From a virus: DNA of 64,000 bases. The stretch lies in the IMG/VR virus record IMGVR_UViG_3300028844_005216, positions 1 through 64,000 of that record; one strand, 5' to 3'. Position 1 is the first letter of the stretch. Each line of letters opens with the position of its first letter. The notes below the pieces were generated by a model that was given only the letters and a program-made list of their open reading frames with translations, did no database searches and was not told where the DNA came from. The position numbers and the translations under genes are program-made. This document shows positions 57,485 through 64,000 of this stretch, piece by piece.

Positions 57485-60057
57485 TTAAAAAACCTCTCTA
57501 GTGTATTAGATTTTTCAGATTTCCATCCTATGCAATCCAACAACACTTTAACTGGGTCAAGAAATGCCTTGACAAATTGTATATCATAATCGACATATTG
57601 CTGCAAACCAAACTCGTTGGGCAAATTATTCTGAATTGAAATCACAGACTCGCCGCAAGGATTGGGTTTTTTCAGATACAAAAACTTAATTTTATCACCA
57701 TTTCCAATAAGCTGATACGCCAAATTCAAATCATGACTTTTAATTAGCCGATTGTAAATAATAGACCCCTTCACATGAATCGGAGTACCCTTTATGTATG
57801 CGTCATTATCTTCATACTTATTGATACCATTCACTCCACGCGGAAAGGCAATGTCCTCAACTGGAAGTGAATAAAACTCAGACTTGAATGACTCAATAAA
57901 CCTTTGGGCATCCTCCTCTTTACCGTTCATGATGATATCCAAAGCATCCTTAATCTTCTGCCTACAAACTTCTGGAGTAGAAGACTTGACTGCCTCAAGA
58001 CCCATAACCTTTAATTTGGGTTCACTATAACTTACCCCCTCGTTATTATAGACACTAAGAACATATCGTTTCTTGGCTGTCCACAAACCCTTGGATGCAA
58101 TGGCTTCTCGTTTCATCACCATCTTCTGATCATATGCATTCATATAATCGGCAAGCTCATCATAGCACTCATCAATATAAGGCTCTAGCTTTTCCGAACA
58201 AACCTTGTCAAGAAAATCCACCACCTTTTCTGTTTTAACTTCTCCAACTCCAGCTCCAAAAGCCAAACTAACAAGTGAATCAAGAGTAAGATATATGCTG
58301 TCGGTATCAGAAGCCACCACAAAATCTTCATCGGTCGTCCCCAAGAGAGTATTCAAATATTTATTAATTTTACTCTCTATCCAACGAATTGAAAGCTGAC
58401 CGGCTTTGGTCACAGCTTCCGCGATACGAAGATCATAGAATCTAAAGTATTGATTTCCCAAGGCACCATACGCACTATTCAACTGAACCTTACGGGCAAG
58501 CTGATCGTTATTATGCTCAGAAATCAAATTCAGATAATATTGCTTTTCCTTTCCAGTTGAATTTTCTGCCAACTTCTGACATTCGATCATCTTCCTCTTT
58601 GATGTTGATCTACTATTATATAGATCCTCTAGAATCTCAGGAAGAAACCCACGAGAGTCTCGCTTAAAAAACATAATGTTTGGAGTCACCGTAAGATCAT
58701 CCCGCTTTAAAAGTGAAGTGTCGAACTCCTTTTCAATAATTTTATCATAACTGCTAATGGTGTCCCAAGGACCACGTTTCAATGAAGCGACAAGATCATC
58801 ATTTGCCATATCCTCTGGAACCAATTTCTCTGGGCTAAGATTATATTGCATCATCAAATGAGGGTAAAGTGAATTTAGATCAAAAGACACCACCCAGTTA
58901 TGGGCTCCAACTTGAGGCTCCTTAACATAGGCACCCTCAAACTGAACAGTCTTTGTTGAATCTTTTCGCGAAGGGAACACCCTTTTGGTTTTATTGAGAT
59001 GATGATAACAAAGATTCTCCCACATTCTCACTTGAGAGAACACATCATCATAATTGACTTTTGCAGAATAGGACAAAGCAACTGCCAATTCAATCAGCTT
59101 CATCTTATCCTCTAAACGAGCAACAAGCTCAACATCCTTCACATTATATTCAATAAACTTATGATAATCCTTCTTATATAATGTATGCAAGCTGCCAAAC
59201 TCGGAATAAGAAAGTTTTTTCTCTCCCAACTCAACGTTCGCAATATAGTCTAAACGATAACTCTCTCGATTAACATATGTAAACTTTTTATAAAGCTCAA
59301 GGTAATCAAGAACACAAACCCCAGTCAAGAAGATATTAGTTTGGTCTTTACCATAAACACCCCTGAATGTTCTGGTGGTAGAATATTTCCAAGGAGAAAG
59401 CATTCGCGCCTTCTTCTCATCCCACAACCGAGTGAGACGATTGTAAAGATATGGAATATCAAAACCATTTACGTTCCACCCAGTGATAATATCAGGAGAA
59501 TACTCATTCCAAGTATGAAGGAAACTTTCCAAAAGATCACGCTCGTCATGACAGGAAACATAGATAATGTCTCTAGCCGAGAGAGTTTCTTTGATTGGAC
59601 ACCCTTCAGGTTCCCCAAATCCGAATACATAAAACGCATCATTGAACTTAACTGAAATTGAAATAACAGGTTTTGCTGCGGATTCTGGGAAAGGGAACCC
59701 ATCATCCGACTCGACCTCAATATCAATATTAGCAATCATAATCTTTTTGAAATCGTATTCAATCTTTTCAGGATATGTGTCGCCAACGAAAGTAGTATCA
59801 AACCGATCATAGCCGTAATAAGAAAAGTTAGATACGTCTTTGTATCCTTCAATAAAATTTCGAGCTTCAGCCATAGTATCAAAGTTTATAGGTGAAACGG
59901 GTATACCATCAATGGTAGTGTACTCCGTAATTTCCTTTGAAGGAGTAAATAGTGTTGGACTGTATCGAACCTTCTTAGAGAATCGTTCTCCTAGATCATC
60001 CACGCCACGAAGGAAAATATGATTTCCAACAGCTCTTACGTTTGTATAAAATGCCAT
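57481..60057 (-). CDS. 43: DNA polymerase gp43 (family B)
   Basis: The 858-residue product (T4: 898) is intact. Exo I is ANIDIEVES with D112 and E114; Exo II is ITGWNVNGFDIPY; Exo III YNVKDVELV. Polymerase motif A is VSFDLNSLYP (~390), motif B KVQLNSAYGALGN (~525) and motif C VVASDTDSIY (~586). It ends with ...SNTLERFFK, a clamp-binding tail like that of T4 gp43. No intein or intron. Confidence 0.97.
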   Translation of the reverse strand: MAFYTNVRAVGNHIFLRGVDDLGERFSKKVRYSPTLFTPSKEITEYTTIDGIPVSPINFDTMAEARNFIEGYKDVSNFSYYGYDRFDTTFVGDTYPEKIEYDFKKIMIANIDIEVESDDGFPFPESAAKPVISISVKFNDAFYVFGFGEPEGCPIKETLSARDIIYVSCHDERDLLESFLHTWNEYSPDIITGWNVNGFDIPYLYNRLTRLWDEKKARMLSPWKYSTTRTFRGVYGKDQTNIFLTGVCVLDYLELYKKFTYVNRESYRLDYIANVELGEKKLSYSEFGSLHTLYKKDYHKFIEYNVKDVELVARLEDKMKLIELAVALSYSAKVNYDDVFSQVRMWENLCYHHLNKTKRVFPSRKDSTKTVQFEGAYVKEPQVGAHNWVVSFDLNSLYPHLMMQYNLSPEKLVPEDMANDDLVASLKRGPWDTISSYDKIIEKEFDTSLLKRDDLTVTPNIMFFKRDSRGFLPEILEDLYNSRSTSKRKMIECQKLAENSTGKEKQYYLNLISEHNNDQLARKVQLNSAYGALGNQYFRFYDLRIAEAVTKAGQLSIRWIESKINKYLNTLLGTTDEDFVVASDTDSIYLTLDSLVSLAFGAGVGEVKTEKVVDFLDKVCSEKLEPYIDECYDELADYMNAYDQKMVMKREAIASKGLWTAKKRYVLSVYNNEGVSYSEPKLKVMGLEAVKSSTPEVCRQKIKDALDIIMNGKEEDAQRFIESFKSEFYSLPVEDIAFPRGVNGINKYEDNDAYIKGTPIHVKGSIIYNRLIKSHDLNLAYQLIGNGDKIKFLYLKKPNPCGESVISIQNNLPNEFGLQQYVDYDIQFVKAFLDPVKVLLDCIGWKSEKSNTLERFFK

Positions 60058-60066
60058 AATATAATC

Positions 60067-60666
60067 CTATAATTTTTCGATTTCATCTCCCAATTTACGA
60101 GTGCGAACAATTAAATCATTCACACCTTCTTCGATACCCATCAATTCCTCAAACAATTTAATAAATTCTTTTTTGGATTCAACAATTCCAGCATTGAGTT
60201 TAACAACTTCATCAGCATAAGCATACAAAGAAGATGTCCTCTGCATCACCCCCAAATCAGTTAGATTTAGAATTTCATTGTAATCAAAGACAGGGCATTC
60301 CTTATCAGAAACTTCACAATGACCGTGGAAAGTTACATCAGCAATTTTATCATCAATTTGTTCACACAAATCTTTTAACGACTCAAACTGTTCTTGAGTA
60401 AAGTCGTCTACCGCAAGACCCGAAAGACAAATTGCAATCGTTCCTGTATTGTGACCTCTCTGTGCTGCTGGAGTAATTTCAACATCCCTTCCTCGATGAA
60501 CCGTTCCGTCAAAAGTGATGTAATAGGTATAACCAATGTCACTCCAACCATTATTGAGGTGCCAGCCACGAATCACTCCAACATCGTCATGCGCTTTTAA
60601 ACTTGACGCAGAGCAGTGAATAAAAACACGATCAACTTCCCTAACGGGCTTATTAAAAATAAACAT
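60067..60666 (-). CDS. N-acetylmuramoyl-L-alanine amidase, T7-lysozyme-like
   Basis: The 199-residue product has an Amidase_2 domain in residues 1-135 with zinc ligands H17 (FIHCSAS), H116 and C124 (FHGHCEVSDKECPVFDY), catalytic Y46 (WSDIGYTYYI) and K122, spaced as in T7 lysozyme. RGHNTGTIAICLSG is typical. The C-terminal 65 residues form a coiled coil. It cuts the amide link in peptidoglycan. This is a second wall hydrolase beside the SleB-type gene. Confidence 0.92.
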   Translation of the reverse strand: MFIFNKPVREVDRVFIHCSASSLKAHDDVGVIRGWHLNNGWSDIGYTYYITFDGTVHRGRDVEITPAAQRGHNTGTIAICLSGLAVDDFTQEQFESLKDLCEQIDDKIADVTFHGHCEVSDKECPVFDYNEILNLTDLGVMQRTSSLYAYADEVVKLNAGIVESKKEFIKLFEELMGIEEGVNDLIVRTRKLGDEIEKL

Positions 60667-60683
60667 AAAATATCTCCTAGCAT

Positions 60684-60711
60684 AAAAAAGGGGGGAGCAA
60701 AAGCTCCCCCC
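60684..60711 (-). terminator. Strong rho-independent terminator
   Basis: Minus strand: GGGGGGAGC-TTTT-GCTCCCCCC-TTTTTTATG, a perfect 9-bp GC stem with U-tract, 55 nt after Hsp20. Confidence 0.95.
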
Positions 60712-60765
60712 AATGAACGGACGTTCTACCCGTTCAATACATGTGGACCTTCCACAAAATCATCA

Positions 60766-61215
60766 TCAGTTCCCATTATTGATTTTAATCGTGATGGGCT
60801 TTGCCTCTTCGGGGATCTCGTTCTTCAACGAAATTACGAGAAGACCATTCGTAAACTCGGCTCCAATAACCTTAACTGTGGGACTAAGTGTCCACGCACG
60901 TTTGAAATTTCGTGCTGCAATTCCTTGATGAACATACACAGCAGAATCGGCACTATGATCCTTCTCGGATTCGACGGTAAGAACATCTTCCTTCACCGCA
61001 ACCTTAATTTCGCTTTCTGTAAATCCAGCAAGGGCAATCTCAATAGCAAAGCTATCGGAATTATCATTCCTTACAATATTGTAAGGCGGGTACGATGGAG
61101 ATTGCGCTGTCGCTGCGCCTGTCGAAACAATCCGATCAAAAATTTGATCAAACCCTACAAGAAACGGATCGTTCCTAAGTTCGTTAAAAATATTAGTTGG
61201 TACTAGTCTAGTCAT
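60766..61215 (-). CDS. Small heat-shock protein Hsp20
   Basis: The 149-residue product has the alpha-crystallin core (YNIVRNDNSDSFAIEIALAG, FTESEIKVAVKEDVLTVESE) and the A-x-x-x-G-L-L-V-I end in EFTNGLLVISL. It is a holdase common in marine T4-like phages, probably aiding virion protein folding. A consensus early promoter lies ~80 nt upstream and a strong terminator follows, making a one-gene unit. GGAG precedes the ATG. Confidence 0.93.
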   Translation of the reverse strand: MTRLVPTNIFNELRNDPFLVGFDQIFDRIVSTGAATAQSPSYPPYNIVRNDNSDSFAIEIALAGFTESEIKVAVKEDVLTVESEKDHSADSAVYVHQGIAARNFKRAWTLSPTVKVIGAEFTNGLLVISLKNEIPEEAKPITIKINNGN

Positions 61216-61286
61216 TCTATGTTCTCCTTAATTAAGCAAGTTATATTTAAATTAAACAAACCCAATTTGGCATTTGTTCAACCCTA

Positions 61287-61315
61287 AAGATAAGCACGGA
61301 ATCCTTATCTGTCAA
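61287..61315 (-). promoter_or_regulatory. Early promoter (sigma-70 type) for Hsp20
   Basis: Minus strand: TTGACA (61315-61310), 17-nt spacer, TATCTT (61292-61287), 72 nt before the Hsp20 start. Confidence 0.75.
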
Positions 61316-61317
61316 CC

Positions 61318-61905
61318 CTAATCTTCAAGTTTTTTCAACTCTTCTCGAATTTCTTTCGCGTAAAGCGAAATAGCCCACTTTCCGTTATATGTCATGGGCT
61401 TTGAAACCTCTTCGTATGATTCAAAAGCAAACTTTCTCCCCTTTACGCGAGAGAAGAATTCACCCTTGGCATCACCAAAGACAGGTTTACCAACAACTAC
61501 CTTTTGACTATAATCAGGAAAAGCGTCGTCTCGTTTTGATGTTCCGTAAAGGTATCCCTTCTTTTCAAACGGAACACTCAATATACTGTCTTGATCATAA
61601 AGGCGACCCAGCTTAATCAAATCACGTTCAAGCTGACCACCATCATCGCCGTCGATCTTGTAGTTTGCGACGAAAAAGGATTCTTCGCCTACCTCTCTCT
61701 GGGTTGGCTTTTGAAAGTTTTCCCAATAACTACCCTTCACCTTAATGACCGAGTAGCCAGCATTCATTAAATACGCGAGAACCTTTTTGTTATTTGACTT
61801 ATTTTCTGCCTTGGTTTTGTCACCCCGAAAAGCAGTGACCGCACCAACAGCATGGTTCTTCGTTTTTTGATAAATTCTATTAAGACTAGCTTCTAAAAGT
61901 TCCAA
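61318..61905 (-). CDS. Conserved phage protein of unknown function
   Basis: The 195-residue product has AVGAVTAFRGDKTKAENKSN, NKKVLAYLMNAGYSVIKVKG and EVGEESFFVANYKIDGDDGG, a pattern well conserved in T4-like and other large phages without known role. The start is a TTG with AAGGAG 6 nt upstream. The stop almost touches the -35 of the Hsp20 promoter. Confidence 0.75.
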   Translation of the reverse strand: MELLEASLNRIYQKTKNHAVGAVTAFRGDKTKAENKSNNKKVLAYLMNAGYSVIKVKGSYWENFQKPTQREVGEESFFVANYKIDGDDGGQLERDLIKLGRLYDQDSILSVPFEKKGYLYGTSKRDDAFPDYSQKVVVGKPVFGDAKGEFFSRVKGRKFAFESYEEVSKPMTYNGKWAISLYAKEIREELKKLED

Positions 61906-61915
61906 GACGAACTCC

Positions 61916-62350
61916 TTATTTTGTTTTATTGCCTATATTGTACTTAGCAACCAAGTCCCAATTATTCTTGTCTTTGTGTGCGATAATTTTAATCTGTCCA
62001 AGAGGGACTATTGGTTCGGCACTTTTTTGTGGAGTTACCAAACTCAACAGCCCCCACTCAGCCAAGAGATTCACTATTGTGTTTCTTCTTCCAATATCAT
62101 TTTCACTAAAATTAGAAACTTTGCCATCCAAAGCGAAAAGCTCTTTGAAGTGAACGATATAATATCTTCCACGTTTATGTAGAATGTGACATGATTGAAA
62201 TAGGGTTTGGTCCTTGCGGCTCGCAATCCCAATTCTAGTAAGGGTTTCTCTTATTTTCAAAAAATCCTCATCATCATTCAATTCAATTTCAACTAACGTG
62301 TCTAAATCAACTGGAACATTTTGCGAATCACATTTTTGATCTCTTTCCAT
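61916..62350 (-). CDS. regA: Translational repressor RegA
   Basis: The product matches T4 RegA from VEIELNDDEDFLKIRETLTR through IGIASRKDQTLFQSCHIL and YYIVHFKELFALDGK to KNNWDLVAKYNIGN. T4 RegA is 122 residues; here the ATG at 62350 adds about 23 residues before the family start, and no start codon is available at the usual place. RegA represses early mRNAs, including its own cluster, by binding start regions. It overlaps gp62 by 23 nt. Confidence 0.92.
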   Translation of the reverse strand: MERDQKCDSQNVPVDLDTLVEIELNDDEDFLKIRETLTRIGIASRKDQTLFQSCHILHKRGRYYIVHFKELFALDGKVSNFSENDIGRRNTIVNLLAEWGLLSLVTPQKSAEPIVPLGQIKIIAHKDKNNWDLVAKYNIGNKTK

Positions 62351-62732
62351 TCTTAATCCCACCTCTCTGCAACCTTTGGTGAATAAGAGATAGTTGATTG
62401 TCAGTCAAGATACTAAGTACCTCGCGTGCCTTCATTTCACTACAAGAATAATACTCCTTGATAACATCAATGTCATCATCCTGATCAGGCTTCAACCATC
62501 TCGAAAACCGTTTCTTTTTCCTAACACTATTTAGGTAATAGTCATTCTGAAGACGGGTTTCGATGTGGGGTCGAAGGTTCATTTCGTTTGCATAAAGAAC
62601 AGTATCCTGAAAATAAGACAATGAACGATTTATCACGAATGGAGGATACTCATTTTCACTTAATGGATCATCTTCCATCAAATTTTTCTTGCTAAGGTTA
62701 ATAGCAGTTAGAAAATCCCCAAGTTTAGCCAT
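62328..62732 (-). CDS. 62: Clamp loader small subunit gp62
   Basis: The 134-residue product (T4: 187, so shorter) has EYPPFVINRSLSYFQDTVLY, ANEMNLRPHIETRLQNDYYL and NSVRKKKRFSRWLKPD, the gp62 signature. It joins four gp44 subunits to form the loader for gp45. It overlaps regA and abuts the next small gene. Order 44-x-62-regA is T4-like. Confidence 0.92.
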   Translation of the reverse strand: MAKLGDFLTAINLSKKNLMEDDPLSENEYPPFVINRSLSYFQDTVLYANEMNLRPHIETRLQNDYYLNSVRKKKRFSRWLKPDQDDDIDVIKEYYSCSEMKAREVLSILTDNQLSLIHQRLQRGGIKNGKRSKM

Positions 62733-62947
62733 TAATCGTCATCCTCGTCATCATCTGTCTTGAAAAATAAAAGACCCTCTCCACCATAACCAGAAGACAG
62801 GAACTTGTCTATAAAAAACTCAGCACCCTTTTCCTCAGAAAAAGGACCGAACACTTTAACAGCGGTTTCCAGATCTTCCTCAACAGGCTCAAAGTCTACA
62901 ATAAAAAAACCGGAAGGTCTTTTCACAATCGAATAATATTCTTCCAT
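62732..62947 (-). CDS. Small acidic hypothetical protein between gp44 and gp62
   Basis: The 71-residue product (MEEYYSIVKRPSGFFIVDFE, then VKVFGPFSEEKGAEFFIDKF, ending FFKTDDDEDDD) has a short alpha/beta pattern and acidic tail. Not recognised. The ATG at 62947 follows the gp44 stop (TGATAATG) and is preferred to the GTG at 62953. Conserved position suggests a replication accessory. Confidence 0.65.
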   Translation of the reverse strand: MEEYYSIVKRPSGFFIVDFEPVEEDLETAVKVFGPFSEEKGAEFFIDKFLSSGYGGEGLLFFKTDDDEDDD

Positions 62948-62949
62948 TA

Positions 62950-63900
62950 TCACTTATACTCCAATTCTACCATCAGTTCAGTTAAACAAGCAACCATATT
63001 CAATTCCGCATCAGCCACAAAAGCAGCCTTATACTGATAATCAGCCAAGGTTAAAACTGCCTTCGGAACACTTTGAGGTTTCACGGAACCAAACAATCCA
63101 TCATAGATAAGACGGAAAATACGAGATGGATCAGAATCCAAATTTTGGACAACCCACTTTCTCATATCCTTCCAATTCTTTTCCTTTAGAAGTAGCATCA
63201 AATCCTTGATAGACTTGTCACTAATGTTTGTAAGAATACCAGCATCAATCTCACCTGAAACAGAATACCGCTGAAGCTCATTCAGAATTCTTCTGAAGTC
63301 AGGAAAATGCTTCATGATAAGTTCAACAAGAACCTTCTCACTATACTTAACATTCTCCTTTTCCAGAATCTCAATGGTCCTCTTCAGGAATTGAAGTGCC
63401 AGTTTTGGACTATCTTGTTTACCAAATCGAAAATCAATTACACTGCACCGACTATGAATCGGTTCAATGATTCGATTCTTGAAATTGCAAGTAAGAATAA
63501 ATCCACAGTTCTGAGAAAACTCTTCAATAAACCCACGGAGAGCAGGTTGAGTTGAAGACGGGTTTAGATAATCAGCCTCGTCGAGAATGACAATCTTTCG
63601 CTTTCCGCTGTTGGTAAAAGAAACACCAGAAGCGAAGTTGCGAATGTCATTGCGAAGAGTGTCAATGTTTCCACTTTCACTCCCATTGATGATGATATAA
63701 TCAACACCAAGTTCTTGGCATAACGCTCTTGCTACAGTAGTCTTTCCCGTTCCAGCGGAACCCGAAAACAGCAGGTTTGGGATATCCCCATTGGAAAGAA
63801 AGTCCTTAAAGGTATCCTTCAAAGATTTAGGGAGGATGCAATCATCAATCGTTTGGGGTCGATACTTCTGACACCAAACAAAATCATCACGAACGTTCAT
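62950..63900 (-). CDS. 44: Clamp loader ATPase gp44
   Basis: The 316-residue product (T4: 319) is an AAA+ protein: WCQKYRPQTIDDCILP, Walker A GSAGTGKT (47-54), Walker B KIVILDEAD (102-110) and the SRC arginine-finger motif (150-152). The C-terminal helical collar is complete. It opens the gp45 clamp using ATP. Confidence 0.97.
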   Translation of the reverse strand: MNVRDDFVWCQKYRPQTIDDCILPKSLKDTFKDFLSNGDIPNLLFSGSAGTGKTTVARALCQELGVDYIIINGSESGNIDTLRNDIRNFASGVSFTNSGKRKIVILDEADYLNPSSTQPALRGFIEEFSQNCGFILTCNFKNRIIEPIHSRCSVIDFRFGKQDSPKLALQFLKRTIEILEKENVKYSEKVLVELIMKHFPDFRRILNELQRYSVSGEIDAGILTNISDKSIKDLMLLLKEKNWKDMRKWVVQNLDSDPSRIFRLIYDGLFGSVKPQSVPKAVLTLADYQYKAAFVADAELNMVACLTELMVELEYK

Positions 63901-63911
63901 AATACATTCCC

Positions 63912-64000
63912 TTATTCAGACACCACAGAATAGTTTATTTGTGGTGCGATGAAGTATTCCAAATCAAGATTCTTATTAAAGAAGTGACACACTCCAGTAC
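63912..64000 (-). CDS. 45: Sliding clamp gp45, C-terminal end (partial)
   Basis: Only 28 C-terminal residues are in the window: TGVCHFFNKNLDLEYFIAPQ, then INYSVVSE and TAA at 63912. The H-F-x-N-K ... E-Y-F-I-A pattern fits the last strands of marine T4-like gp45. Position directly before gp44 supports this. Confidence 0.75.
   Translation of the reverse strand, partial: TGVCHFFNKNLDLEYFIAPQINYSVVSE

Noticed and set aside
1-64000. CRISPR arrays, insertion sequences, integrase or attachment sites
   Set aside because: No spaced direct repeats, transposase or integrase motifs, or terminal inverted repeats were found.

Overview
The window is a 64-kb piece of a T4-like myovirus genome of the marine (cyanophage or pelagiphage-like) branch. 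It carries near-complete T4-type baseplate and replication modules in recognisable order. It also has traits typical of marine T4-like phages: a gp32 without zinc-finger cysteines, ThyX, Hsp20, glutaredoxin, a RuvC-type resolvase, a DUF4815-type baseplate protein and internal-virion genes. Base composition is AT-rich. Capsid, sheath, terminase and photosystem genes are not in the window, so the host cannot be fixed. No tRNA or CRISPR array was seen.

Layout. (1) 1-16361, minus strand: baseplate genes, read from high to low coordinate as gp48, gp53, gp27-like hub, gp5-like hub/spike, gp25, gp6, a giant gp7-position protein, gp8 and a DUF4815-type protein cut by the window edge. (2) 16433-21393, plus strand: gp4, an unknown conserved protein, a gp54-like tube initiator, gp26 with a probable -1 frameshift into a gp51-like tail, a gp29-like tape measure and a Cys-rich tail-anchored protein. 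Regions 1 and 2 diverge from T4-type late promoters at 16384-16403, and region 2 ends at a bidirectional terminator. (3) 21406-30876, minus: gp32, gp59, gp33, a SleB-type hydrolase, a PD-(D/E)XK exonuclease, several tiny zinc-ribbon and membrane proteins, RNase H and unknowns. (4) 31036-41793, minus: a 13-gene sugar cassette with two NAD-sugar epimerases, about nine glycosyltransferase-like proteins and two methyltransferase-like proteins. (5) 41946-46870: a small DNA-binding protein, RuvC-like resolvase, class II ribonucleotide reductase, ThyX and gp61 primase. (6) 46895-53799: overlapping spanin genes, probable internal-virion proteins and a holin-like gene, several behind late-promoter motifs. 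(7) 53843-64000: gp41, UvsX, glutaredoxin, a ClpP-like protease, gp43, an amidase, Hsp20, RegA, gp62, gp44 and the end of gp45.

How it works together. The replisome (43, 44/62/45, 41, 61, 59, 32, RNase H, UvsX) and precursor enzymes (RNR, ThyX, Grx) copy the genome. gp33 points to T4-type clamp-coupled late transcription, and (C/T)TAAATA elements precede baseplate, internal-virion and holin-like genes. Lysis functions are dispersed: two different peptidoglycan hydrolases, a spanin pair and at least two holin-like small membrane proteins.

The most unusual items are: a T TTT TTT slippery site joining gp26 to gp51; a poly(A) leader on gp32 that looks like its autoregulatory operator; a 357-nt structured non-coding stretch with a three-way junction; a set of late-expressed enzymes (KxDG nucleotidyltransferase-like, HxGH nucleotidyltransferase, nuclease-like) that may travel in the capsid; the sugar cassette; and late-promoter cores that repeatedly contain the upstream gene's stop codon.
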